From positions 62,001 to 126,000 of the forward strand of contig CAZODA010000003.1 of the NCBI GenBank assembly GCA_964578485.1: a stretch of DNA of 64,000 nucleotides, given 5' to 3'. The notes under the pieces are model-generated. The model saw only the letters and a list, made by a program, of their open reading frames with translations, searched no databases and had not been told where the DNA came from. This DNA is from CAZODA01 sp964578485 (GTDB lineage: Bacteria; Bacteroidota; Bacteroidia; Bacteroidales; Marinilabiliaceae). A program made the translations under genes and the position numbers. The number at the start of each line of letters is the position of its first letter. The stretch's first letter is position 1. This document shows positions 25,651-34,046 of the stretch, one piece after another.

Positions 25651-27339
25651 ATGTCAAAAAAAGTAATCGTTATTGGTGGTTCTGCAGCCGGACCAAAAGC
25701 TGCTGCACGAGCACGCCGCATGGATAATAATGCAGAAATTATCATGTTTCAGAAAGCTCCTGATCTTTCTATGGCTTCATGTGGTTATCCTTATTATGTT
25801 GGTGGTTTCTTCGATGACAGGAATCAGCTTTTATGTACTCCTGCCGGCGTTATAAGAGACCCAAAATTTTATTGGAATGCTAAGGGAATAATAGCAAAAG
25901 TTAGCACTGAAGTTACCCGTATCGACCGAAAAAACAAAATAATTGAATTTACAGATTTAACAAACGGCGAAAGCGGCACACAGGAGTATGACAAGCTTAT
26001 TATTGCTACCGGTGCCATTCCTAACAAGCCTCCCATTCCGGGTATCGATCTTGAAGGGATTACCACTTTACAATCTATGCAGGATGCTGATTTTTTAAGG
26101 AAGATAAGGGATGAAGGGCTTATTAAAAAGGCTGTTGTAATTGGTGGCGGACTGATAGGGATAGAGACTCTTGAGGCTCTCCATTTGGCAAATATCAATC
26201 TCACACTTGTTGAGCTTTTGCCTCAACTTCTAACTTTTTTAGATTGGGAGATGGCCAAATTAATTGAGAACTACCTTAAAACCAAAACCAATGTTATCAC
26301 TAAGAATGGTGTTGCCGAGTTTATGGGCGATAATGGTCGCTTATGTGGAGTTAAACTAAGCAATGGCACACAAATACCTTGTGAGCTTGCAGTTATAGCC
26401 ATAGGTGTTCGTCCAAATATTAAGCTTGCGCAGGAAGCCGGTCTTAAGATAGGTGAAATGGGTGGAATTTCAGTTAATGAATATATGCAAACCAGCGATC
26501 CTGATATTTATGCTGCGGGTGATTGTTGTGAAATCAACAATCTTTTAACAGCTAAAAAAGTTCTTGCACCTTTTGGTGACTTGGCAAATCTTCAGGGCCG
26601 TGTGGCAGGTGAGAATGTTATTTCAGATAATGTCGCAAGTTTTCCCGGCACTATACAGACCGGAATTTGCAAATTATTTGATTATGGAGTAGGAATTACA
26701 GGATTATCGGAAAGCAGGGCAAAAGAAGAGGGGATAGCTTATATGACAGTTGTAAATGCCAGTCCCGACAAGCCAAGTTTCATGAATGGAAAGTTACTGG
26801 TTACAAAGCTTGTAATTGATAAAAAGTCGGGGCAGTTATTGGGTGCTCAATGTCTTGGTCCGGGTGATGTAGGCAAACAGCTTGCAATATGGGCAACAGC
26901 AATAAAAGCAAAACAAACAGTCGAAGACATGGTAAATGCTGATCTTCCTTATGCACCACCTTTTTCACTTGCTATTGATCACAGTATAGCTACGGCACAT
27001 ATTATTCAAAATAAAATGCGTGGTTTTTATACAGGTATATCGGCCGTTGAGGTTAAGGAAAAAATCTCAAACAACGAAAAACTATTTATTTTAGATACAA
27101 GGGGTGCCGATGAATATGAAGTGACAAGATTGGGAATAGGAGAAATTCTCATTCCTATTGGTTTACTAAGGAACCGTCTGGATGAGTTACCAAAAGATAA
27201 AAACACCGAGATAATAACATTTTGCCAAATATCTCTTAGAGGCTATGAAGCAGCTGTAATGTTAAAAGCTATGGGATATAAAAATGTTAAACTTATGGAG
27301 GGTGGCATTTCAGCATGGCCTTTTGAAAAAGAAAAATAA
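25651..27339 (+). CDS. CoA-disulfide-reductase-like FAD/NAD(P) oxidoreductase with C-terminal rhodanese domain
   Basis: This 562-residue cytosolic protein begins with IVIGGSAAGPKAAARAR and the active-site Cys44 in SMASCGYPYYVGG, the single-Cys signature of CoA-disulfide/persulfide reductases. A second Rossmann site VVIGGGLIGIETLEAL and the FAD motif IYAAGDCCEI follow. Residues about 465-560 form a rhodanese domain with Cys525 in TFCQISLRGYEA. Family members of this architecture reduce CoA disulfide or CoA persulfide and polysulfide. A role in sulfur or redox homeostasis is likely. It is preceded by the M28 gene and closed by a bidirectional terminator at 27416. Confidence 0.88.
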   Translation: MSKKVIVIGGSAAGPKAAARARRMDNNAEIIMFQKAPDLSMASCGYPYYVGGFFDDRNQLLCTPAGVIRDPKFYWNAKGIIAKVSTEVTRIDRKNKIIEFTDLTNGESGTQEYDKLIIATGAIPNKPPIPGIDLEGITTLQSMQDADFLRKIRDEGLIKKAVVIGGGLIGIETLEALHLANINLTLVELLPQLLTFLDWEMAKLIENYLKTKTNVITKNGVAEFMGDNGRLCGVKLSNGTQIPCELAVIAIGVRPNIKLAQEAGLKIGEMGGISVNEYMQTSDPDIYAAGDCCEINNLLTAKKVLAPFGDLANLQGRVAGENVISDNVASFPGTIQTGICKLFDYGVGITGLSESRAKEEGIAYMTVVNASPDKPSFMNGKLLVTKLVIDKKSGQLLGAQCLGPGDVGKQLAIWATAIKAKQTVEDMVNADLPYAPPFSLAIDHSIATAHIIQNKMRGFYTGISAVEVKEKISNNEKLFILDTRGADEYEVTRLGIGEILIPIGLLRNRLDELPKDKNTEIITFCQISLRGYEAAVMLKAMGYKNVKLMEGGISAWPFEKEK

Positions 27340-27415
27340 AAGCTGAGGTTTTAATTTAAAATCCTCCTGGGCAGCATATTTATAAAGACAAAAATCGGAG
27401 GAAAATCTATTTTGG

Positions 27416-27456
27416 ACAACCACGTAAGAACACTTCTACGTGGTTGTTCTGTTTTA
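27416..27456. terminator. Bidirectional terminator between convergent genes
   Basis: Arms ACAACCACGTAAGAA and TTCTACGTGGTTGT form a hairpin with one bulged base and a CAC loop, followed by TCTGTTTTATT. It separates the rhodanese-containing reductase gene (plus) from the GH13-like gene (minus). Confidence 0.85.
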
Positions 27457-29310
27457 TTATATAATTTCGAGTATAGTTATACTTTTTGGTCCTAACAACA
27501 AAGTGCCAAGTCCTGATGATGTTTCTCCATTTAATATATTTGTCACCTGCAATACTTTACCTGTAGTTTGGCTAAAATGTGAGGATTCTACTCTTCGAGG
27601 AGAAGAAGGATGATTATTTATAATTACCAATAATTTTTTCTCATCGGATATTCTAAAATATGCATAAATATCCTCCACAGGTTCAAAGTGGATAGTTTTT
27701 CCTTTCATCAACTCCGGGTTATTTTGTCGCCAATTTAGTAAGGTTGTCATAAAGCGTATTGCATCACGCTGATGGTTATTTAAAGTTGATATATTAAAAG
27801 CGCTTTCTTTATCATTTGTCCATCCCCCGGGAAAATCGGATCTTATAAAACCTAAACCATGTTGTGCCATTCCTTCAAGCAGTACTTCCGACCCATAGAG
27901 GAAAGTTGGTATTCCTCTTGCCGTAAGCAAAAAACCAACATACATTTTAAAGATATCAATATCTTTTTCAGCAAGTGTAAATAGGCGTGTACTATTGTGG
28001 TTATCCCCCAAGAGTATCAACTGAGAAGTAGGGTCATCATAAACTCTGTCAGATGCCATAAATCTATAAATTTGCTTTAATACATCATTTGTTTTTTGAT
28101 ATTCAGCAAACACATCTTTCCATATATCATAGAAAGGTTGGTCAGTGACATGAGTAAATTCAAATTTATTATTATCTCCATTTTTCCAATAATTATTTAA
28201 AATAGGAGAACTAGTTTGTGGAGCGGCAATAATATTTAGATTTGGATATTCAAGTTTTACAGCCTGCGTAAGTTCTTCAAGCAATAGAGGATGCACAAGT
28301 TGAGTTTGTTCTATTTTAAATCCATCAGGCTGAGTTTTTTGAATCCACCACAGAACATTTTGTATCATATATCTCCTGAGTTCAGGATTTTGATAATTTA
28401 ATGATGGTGTATCAAAGGAGTCCCATTTATGGGAATACTTAAGATAATCTTCTTTACTTGAATAAGGGTCAGCAAACACATAAGGGTTTTCCGACAAACC
28501 AAACAAATCATTCCTTTTTAAAATCCAATTTTGTGAAGGAGGATTTTGCGTTAATGAATGTTGATTACCAGCTTTATGAAGGACTTTTGTAAGAATAAAC
28601 TTAATATTCCGATTGCGGTAATGTGCAACTAAATTTGTAAGCTCTTGTAAATCTCCTAATCGAGAATCGGTACGATAATGATCAGTAGGTGCAAAGCGCT
28701 CATAGGATAATACCAATTGATTAGATTCATAAACGGGGGTAAGTTCAATTGTTGTTATTCCAAGTTGTCGTAAATATGAAATAGAATTCAAAATACCCTC
28801 GAAATCCCCACCATGAATCCCTGCAGGATTCATTCTATCGGCTTGTTCAAATAGTCCATTAAAACTGTCATTAGAGGTATTTGCATTAACAAAACGATCA
28901 GGAAGGATCTGATATATCACATCAGCACCGGTAAGCGGCATAGGCTGAAAGCTTTGCTTACCACCTATAAGATGGAAATTTACGATGCGTGCCGGCTGAT
29001 TCGGAGTGGTAACACGAATTGCAAAGGTAGAAGGCGTGGTATTTGGCGATATTTCTATTTCAACAAAAAGAAATGAGGGATTATCTCCCGCATACTGATT
29101 GATAATAGAAACTCCGGATTGGACAATATTGGCGGTTCCATTTGAAATTTGATTTCCTTGAATAATTAACAACAACTTATTGTTTTTCATTCCAACCCAC
29201 CACTCCGAAGGCCAACATTTCAAACGGCTATATTGTCCTTGTCCGCTAATTGGAAGTGTAACACACTGCAGACAAACAAACAAAAATATCCATATAAAAT
29301 TTCTTTTCAT
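27457..29310 (-). CDS. GH13-like protein lacking all catalytic residues (probable pseudoenzyme), secreted
   Basis: The ATG at 29310 gives a signal peptide (MKRNFIWIFLFVCLQCVTLP, then ISGQG). The fold follows SusA/cyclomaltodextrinase enzymes: an N-terminal beta domain (about 25-115), then GADVIYQILPDRFVN, HGGDFEGIL and LRQLGITTIELTPVYE of the alpha-amylase barrel. The four conserved regions are all changed: region I reads ILTKVLHKAG (Asp and Asn-His lost), region II DGFKIEQTQ (Arg to Lys, nucleophile Asp to Glu334), region III IIAAPQT (acid/base Glu to Ala about 363), region IV DNHNSTR (Asp to Asn439). The ORF is long and undamaged, so it is kept for another role, such as glucan binding. It stands alone between two terminators. 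Confidence 0.85.
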   Translation of the reverse strand: MKRNFIWIFLFVCLQCVTLPISGQGQYSRLKCWPSEWWVGMKNNKLLLIIQGNQISNGTANIVQSGVSIINQYAGDNPSFLFVEIEISPNTTPSTFAIRVTTPNQPARIVNFHLIGGKQSFQPMPLTGADVIYQILPDRFVNANTSNDSFNGLFEQADRMNPAGIHGGDFEGILNSISYLRQLGITTIELTPVYESNQLVLSYERFAPTDHYRTDSRLGDLQELTNLVAHYRNRNIKFILTKVLHKAGNQHSLTQNPPSQNWILKRNDLFGLSENPYVFADPYSSKEDYLKYSHKWDSFDTPSLNYQNPELRRYMIQNVLWWIQKTQPDGFKIEQTQLVHPLLLEELTQAVKLEYPNLNIIAAPQTSSPILNNYWKNGDNNKFEFTHVTDQPFYDIWKDVFAEYQKTNDVLKQIYRFMASDRVYDDPTSQLILLGDNHNSTRLFTLAEKDIDIFKMYVGFLLTARGIPTFLYGSEVLLEGMAQHGLGFIRSDFPGGWTNDKESAFNISTLNNHQRDAIRFMTTLLNWRQNNPELMKGKTIHFEPVEDIYAYFRISDEKKLLVIINNHPSSPRRVESSHFSQTTGKVLQVTNILNGETSSGLGTLLLGPKSITILEII

Positions 29311-29410
29311 AGTTAATTGTATCTCATTTATTAATAAGTTATACAATTATAATGCAAATATATAATGAAATGTTTTTCAAATCAACGAATATATTATTTG
29401 TATTCAAAAA

Positions 29411-29441
29411 AAAAGGGTTGCTAAAAAGTGCAACCCCTTTT
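29411..29441 (-). terminator. Intrinsic terminator after TPR/OmpA lipoprotein gene
   Basis: AAAAGGGTTGC and GCAACCCCTTTT form a GC-containing hairpin followed on the minus strand by a run of T (A-run at 29406-29414 on plus). It is 18 bases past the lipoprotein stop at 29459. Confidence 0.88.
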
Positions 29442-29458
29442 AATTTTATTATTCAATG

Positions 29459-31186
29459 TTATTGAACGATAGATCTGAAAGTGGCATCACCAAAGAATCT
29501 TGCAAATTCCATATCTGTAGAAGCATATTCTTTATACTTAGCATCCAGATCGGTAGCTCTACGAAGATTGTCAAACATCACATCAGAATCATTGGTACGT
29601 ACTCCAACAATAGCTTTTAAATAATATTTCAGTGCTACTTCTTGCGTATTAGCATTTAAAGTAGAAAGTGCGGCATCATAATTACCTGCCAATATTTTGG
29701 CTAAAGCAGCATTACAACTTACACTGTTTCCGAAATAACGTACAGCTTCATCATACATACCTTTTTTAATTGCAACAACACCAAGATTATTATCAAGCTC
29801 ACTACCAACTCCTGCAGCATTTCCAAAATACTCTTCGGCTTTTTCCATTTCACCATTACGAAGTGCTACAGCACCTAAGTTATTCATAACCTCCGGCTGA
29901 TTGGCTTTTGTAGAATTAGCTCTTTCAAAAGCAACTGCTGCTTGATCCAAGTCACCTTTTTGATAAAAGGCATATCCAACATTATTGTGAGTTCTCCAAT
30001 CGTTGGGGAATTGTTTGGCTGCTGCCTGATAAATAGCTAATTGTTCATCAACATTATTAGTTAATGTTCCTGCATATAATATTTCTTCAACATTTAATAC
30101 AGAAGGATTAGCTGAAGCCAATTCAGAAATTTCTTCATCTGACTTTCCAATTTCCTCAACATTAACATTTAATTTTGAACGACGAAGTTGTGGGAGTATC
30201 TCTTCTGCCAATACTTCAAAAGTGCTGGCCATATTTTTAATTTCTCTCTCACGAACTTCAGGATCAGTGTGCATGGAAAGAACACGAAGGACTAAATCTT
30301 TATCCTGAATATTGCTATTTTCAACTAATTGTTTAAAGCCTTCCCAGTCTTCCGGAGTAGTCTTTAAATTAAAGAAATCTGCATCAGATACTTCGTCTAT
30401 TTTTGCTCTTCTGAATTGATTGCTCAGATAATTTTGAGCGGAACTCTCACGCTGTGAAGCGAGACGGGTATTTAGATCGATAGGACCGTCGGGTGAAGCA
30501 TATGAAGATATTTCAACACCTTTAAATTCCTTATTATCTGAATCACGAACTTCCGCAAGAAAATCATTGATAGCTTTAACTTCAGCTTTGTTTAATTCGG
30601 TATTGCGAATATTAGCTTGCTGAATTAAATAAAGGATCTCAGCTGATTTTGTAATGGGAATAATTCGCTGGAATTGATCCGCACCTACAGAACCCTGAAT
30701 TCCACGAGCTTCTACCATTGATGAAGTAGAAATAACGCCTTCAGCAATTTTGTAAGGTTCAAATTCAAGCTCTTTGTTACCTTTTGTTGCGCGAATACGA
30801 ACTACAAGGTCTGAAACACGCATACCTTCATTGTAAGTAACAGTGTTGTAGTAATTTACCTGACCGCCATTAGCACGTGAAATAACTTGGAAGTTACCTT
30901 CAGCGCGATCACCCTGCACCGAATAGGAAGGATATTCTGTTTCTCCTCCTTCATATACTAATACCGGTGTGGCTTCCAGAGTTGCTTTACGATCAAAATA
31001 GCCTGCTGGAATTTGTACACGGACATTAATATCCACTTTTCCTCCGTGAGTTTCTAAAACTTCGGGAGTTACAGTGTAATTAACATCCTCTGCATTTTTT
31101 TTCATTTTTTCGAGGCTGGAGCATCCGGCAAAGGCAATAACTGTCAACGCCAGAGTAGCAAAAAAAATAATTCTTGTTCTTTTCAT
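29459..31186 (-). CDS. OmpA-like/TPR outer-membrane lipoprotein
   Basis: The signal peptide ends at the lipobox FAGCSS (Cys about 22). The middle part contains an OmpA-type segment (KAINDFLAEVRD...VEISSYASPDGPIDLNTRLASQRESSAQNYL) that normally binds peptidoglycan. The C-terminal part (about 370-520) holds at least four TPR units (DWRTHNNVGYAFYQKGDLDQ, EVMNNLGAVALRNGEMEKAE). Such proteins are common in Bacteroidota envelopes and probably link the outer membrane to the cell wall while binding partners through TPRs. It is a single-gene unit: the minus-strand -7 element (plus CAAATATA, 31235-31242) lies 48 bases upstream and a terminator lies right after it. Confidence 0.82.
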   Translation of the reverse strand: MKRTRIIFFATLALTVIAFAGCSSLEKMKKNAEDVNYTVTPEVLETHGGKVDINVRVQIPAGYFDRKATLEATPVLVYEGGETEYPSYSVQGDRAEGNFQVISRANGGQVNYYNTVTYNEGMRVSDLVVRIRATKGNKELEFEPYKIAEGVISTSSMVEARGIQGSVGADQFQRIIPITKSAEILYLIQQANIRNTELNKAEVKAINDFLAEVRDSDNKEFKGVEISSYASPDGPIDLNTRLASQRESSAQNYLSNQFRRAKIDEVSDADFFNLKTTPEDWEGFKQLVENSNIQDKDLVLRVLSMHTDPEVREREIKNMASTFEVLAEEILPQLRRSKLNVNVEEIGKSDEEISELASANPSVLNVEEILYAGTLTNNVDEQLAIYQAAAKQFPNDWRTHNNVGYAFYQKGDLDQAAVAFERANSTKANQPEVMNNLGAVALRNGEMEKAEEYFGNAAGVGSELDNNLGVVAIKKGMYDEAVRYFGNSVSCNAALAKILAGNYDAALSTLNANTQEVALKYYLKAIVGVRTNDSDVMFDNLRRATDLDAKYKEYASTDMEFARFFGDATFRSIVQ

Positions 31187-31375
31187 AATGCTAGCTTAAT
31201 TATTTGTTCTTGAACTAATTCTAAAACTTACACACAAATATAATAATGTTTTTAAAAAATTAAAGAATATACCGTTAATAATTACAAATATAACTAATAA
31301 TTGAACTTATATAAATCTTTTTGTTCTTTTTAAGCGCTAAGACCTCATATTTACCAGCTATATCAATAGTTTGTT

Positions 31376-33511
31376 TCACTTTTTTGGCAGTTTCCACGTT
31401 TCCTTCATATTATACAAGGCGAAAGCCCATTTATCGCCCGCTTCTTCAATTTGCATCGAAAGGGGTTTTCCGGCTCCATGACCTGCAAGGGTTTCAATTC
31501 TTATCAACACAGGGTTTTCTCCTTTATATTTTTCTTGTAGGCAAGCTATATATTTAAATGAATGAGCCGGCACCACTCTGTCGTCATGATCAGCAGTGGT
31601 AACAAGGGTAGCAGGAAAGACATCACTCTCTTTAATATTATGAAGGGGTGAATATGATAAAAGATAATTAAACATATCTTCACTATCATCGCTACGGCCA
31701 TAATCACCTGCCCATGCCCATCCAATAGTGAAGTTGTGATATCGCAACATATCCATAACACCAACTGCAGGAAGTGCAACCTTAAAAAGCTCAGGACGTT
31801 GGTTTGCTACTGCACCAACCAAAAGGCCTCCATTGCTACCTCCCATGATGGCCAATTTATCATTATTTGTATATTGTTTATCAATCAGAAATTCTGCAGC
31901 TAAGATAAAGTCATCAAATACACGTTGTTTATTAAAGCGTGTTCCTCCTCTATACCATCCTTCACCATATTCTCCACCTCCTCTAATGTGAGCACAAACA
32001 TAAACTCCACCATTTTCGAGCCATGGAATCAGTCTCGGATCAAAACCAAGGGAAGGAATTATATTAAACCCACCATAACCATATAAAATAGTTGGATTGC
32101 TGCCATTTAATTCAAGCTTTGATTTATGCACAATAAAAAGAGGGATTTCTGCTCCATCTTCTGCATCAATAAAAACCTGATTTATTTCAAAGGCCTCACT
32201 ATCGAAGTCAACTTCGGGAATGAACCATGCTGTTTGTTTACGATTTTTTAAATCAAATTTAAAAACACCTGAAGGCACTATGTATGATGCAAAATTATAA
32301 TACAATATATCATCATCGGTATCAGCACGCAGTCCTGAAGCTGAACCTAATCCCGGAAGGGATATATCATATAAATACTCTCCTTTTTTTGAAAAAACCT
32401 TTAATACAGATTTAACATCTTCAATATAATGAGCAATTAAATAATTCTTTGATGCAACTACAGAACTAAGCACATTTTTGGTTTCAGAAAGTATTGTTTT
32501 CCAATTTTTTATAGATGGGTTTTTTGGATCAACGGTCATTAGCTGATATCGGGCAGCATCATAATTTGTTTTTACCAAAATCTTATCTTCTACTGTTGCC
32601 ACATAGGAACTTTCAGTTTCAAAATCATTATCAGCTTCCAGCCATGATCCTTTATTACGATGATCTTTTATCATAAGGCTATTGCCTTGAGTAGAAATGC
32701 TTGAAAATAACAGGAGGAAGTGACTGTCGTCGTCCACTTGAAGTGAGAAATTCATATTTGCCTGATCCTGGTTTTGATAAATCAATACATCTTCATCCTG
32801 AGAAGTCCCTAAGCGATGATAATACACTTTTTGAAATTCATTGCTTGCCGATAACAGATCTTCAGATAATGGTTCATCATACCGGCTATAAAAGAAACCA
32901 TCATTATCCCATGAAAGGTTTGAAAATTTCACCCACTCTAAATGATCATCAAGATCAGTAACATTATCAACTTCCCGAATATAGACATCTCTCCAGTCGG
33001 AACCTCCACTACTAATACCATAGGCAACATACTTGCCATCTTTAGAAACAGAAATGATTGCCAAGCTGCTTGTTCCATCATCTGAAAATAAATTTGGATC
33101 TATTAGTACTTTTTCAATATTGTCGTAAATATCCTTTACATATAGTATGGCATGATTTTGAAAGCCATCATGTCTATGATAAAATAGTTTGTCTCCCTTT
33201 CTTAACGGGGAACTTTCACTCGGATAAGACCAAAGTTGGGTGATTCTTTCTTTAATTGCGTCGCGGAAGGGGATATTGTCAAGATAAGAAAAGCAAACTT
33301 CATTTTGGGCATCAATCCATTCACGTGTATCGATAGAATTATTGTCTTCTAACCAACGATAAGGGTCAGCAACGCTATGACCAAAATAATCATCGATAGT
33401 ATCATCTTTTTTTGTTTCAGGATATTTGATCACCTTGGAAGAGTTGTTTTTACAAGCATGAGAAATTAATACAATAAGTATAAAAGGAATAAAAAGACGA
33501 AATGTTTTCAT
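31376..33511 (-). CDS. Prolyl oligopeptidase family S9A peptidase, lipoprotein
   Basis: A lipobox (LISHACKNN) precedes a seven-bladed propeller and a C-terminal alpha/beta hydrolase. The catalytic Ser sits in MGGSNGGLLVG, Asp in DHDDRVVPAHSFKY and His in GHGAGKP, with the GYGGFNI oxyanion region. The N-terminal YPETKKDDTIDDYFGHSVADPYRWLEDNNS is the typical prolyl-oligopeptidase start. It cuts short peptides after proline, here on the outer membrane or in the periplasm. It follows the 164-residue membrane protein by 11 bases, so it shares a transcript with that gene and perhaps pnp. Confidence 0.93.
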   Translation of the reverse strand: MKTFRLFIPFILIVLISHACKNNSSKVIKYPETKKDDTIDDYFGHSVADPYRWLEDNNSIDTREWIDAQNEVCFSYLDNIPFRDAIKERITQLWSYPSESSPLRKGDKLFYHRHDGFQNHAILYVKDIYDNIEKVLIDPNLFSDDGTSSLAIISVSKDGKYVAYGISSGGSDWRDVYIREVDNVTDLDDHLEWVKFSNLSWDNDGFFYSRYDEPLSEDLLSASNEFQKVYYHRLGTSQDEDVLIYQNQDQANMNFSLQVDDDSHFLLLFSSISTQGNSLMIKDHRNKGSWLEADNDFETESSYVATVEDKILVKTNYDAARYQLMTVDPKNPSIKNWKTILSETKNVLSSVVASKNYLIAHYIEDVKSVLKVFSKKGEYLYDISLPGLGSASGLRADTDDDILYYNFASYIVPSGVFKFDLKNRKQTAWFIPEVDFDSEAFEINQVFIDAEDGAEIPLFIVHKSKLELNGSNPTILYGYGGFNIIPSLGFDPRLIPWLENGGVYVCAHIRGGGEYGEGWYRGGTRFNKQRVFDDFILAAEFLIDKQYTNNDKLAIMGGSNGGLLVGAVANQRPELFKVALPAVGVMDMLRYHNFTIGWAWAGDYGRSDDSEDMFNYLLSYSPLHNIKESDVFPATLVTTADHDDRVVPAHSFKYIACLQEKYKGENPVLIRIETLAGHGAGKPLSMQIEEAGDKWAFALYNMKETWKLPKK

Positions 33512-33522
33512 AATTGATAGGA

Positions 33523-34017
33523 TTAAAAAATTCTTCCTTTACGTTTAAGTATCAGTTCGGTAATTTTACCGGCAAACCACCCTAAAATCATACCCGTTGC
33601 AATTGTCAGCATCAAAAGCTCATGTAATTGAATTCCCGGTCTTATGCGGTGAAGTATTAAAGCCGGGATAACACCAATAAGAATACCTGCTACAGTAATC
33701 CGGGATAACCATAAGCCACGAGCAACAATTTTATGACTGTCATTCAGGTGATTAAGCGCTTTCTGAAGATCATTTTGAAATAATTTCACCTCAGGTGCAT
33801 CATTTTTAACCCATTCGCCTGCAAAGTCAAGTTGCGAATTAATTTTTTCCAGCCATAAAGCACATTCTTTACAATCTTCCTTCTTTTGATCCAAGGCATA
33901 CAACAAACGGGGTACTGTCTGGATATTATAAAAACGAAGAGCTTCACGTGGCACATTCTGAAAATTCAGACTTACACGTTCATACCATTGCGATTGTTTT
34001 GATTCTTGGCTGCTCAC
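33523..34017 (-). CDS. Small two-helix membrane protein of unknown function
   Basis: The likely start is the GTG at 34017 (MSSQESKQSQWYERVSLNF). The first 100 residues are hydrophilic and helical with a Cys pair (EDCKECALWLEKI). Two membrane helices follow (ITVAGILIGVIPALILH and LLMLTIATGMILGWFAG). It ends with the basic tail KRKGRIF. The gene starts 29 bases after pnp and ends 11 bases before the S9 peptidase, so all three probably share a transcript. I recognise no family. Confidence 0.7.
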   Translation of the reverse strand: MSSQESKQSQWYERVSLNFQNVPREALRFYNIQTVPRLLYALDQKKEDCKECALWLEKINSQLDFAGEWVKNDAPEVKLFQNDLQKALNHLNDSHKIVARGLWLSRITVAGILIGVIPALILHRIRPGIQLHELLMLTIATGMILGWFAGKITELILKRKGRIF

Positions 34018-34046
34018 TTTACAATTTCCGGCTTTGCAAACTATAT

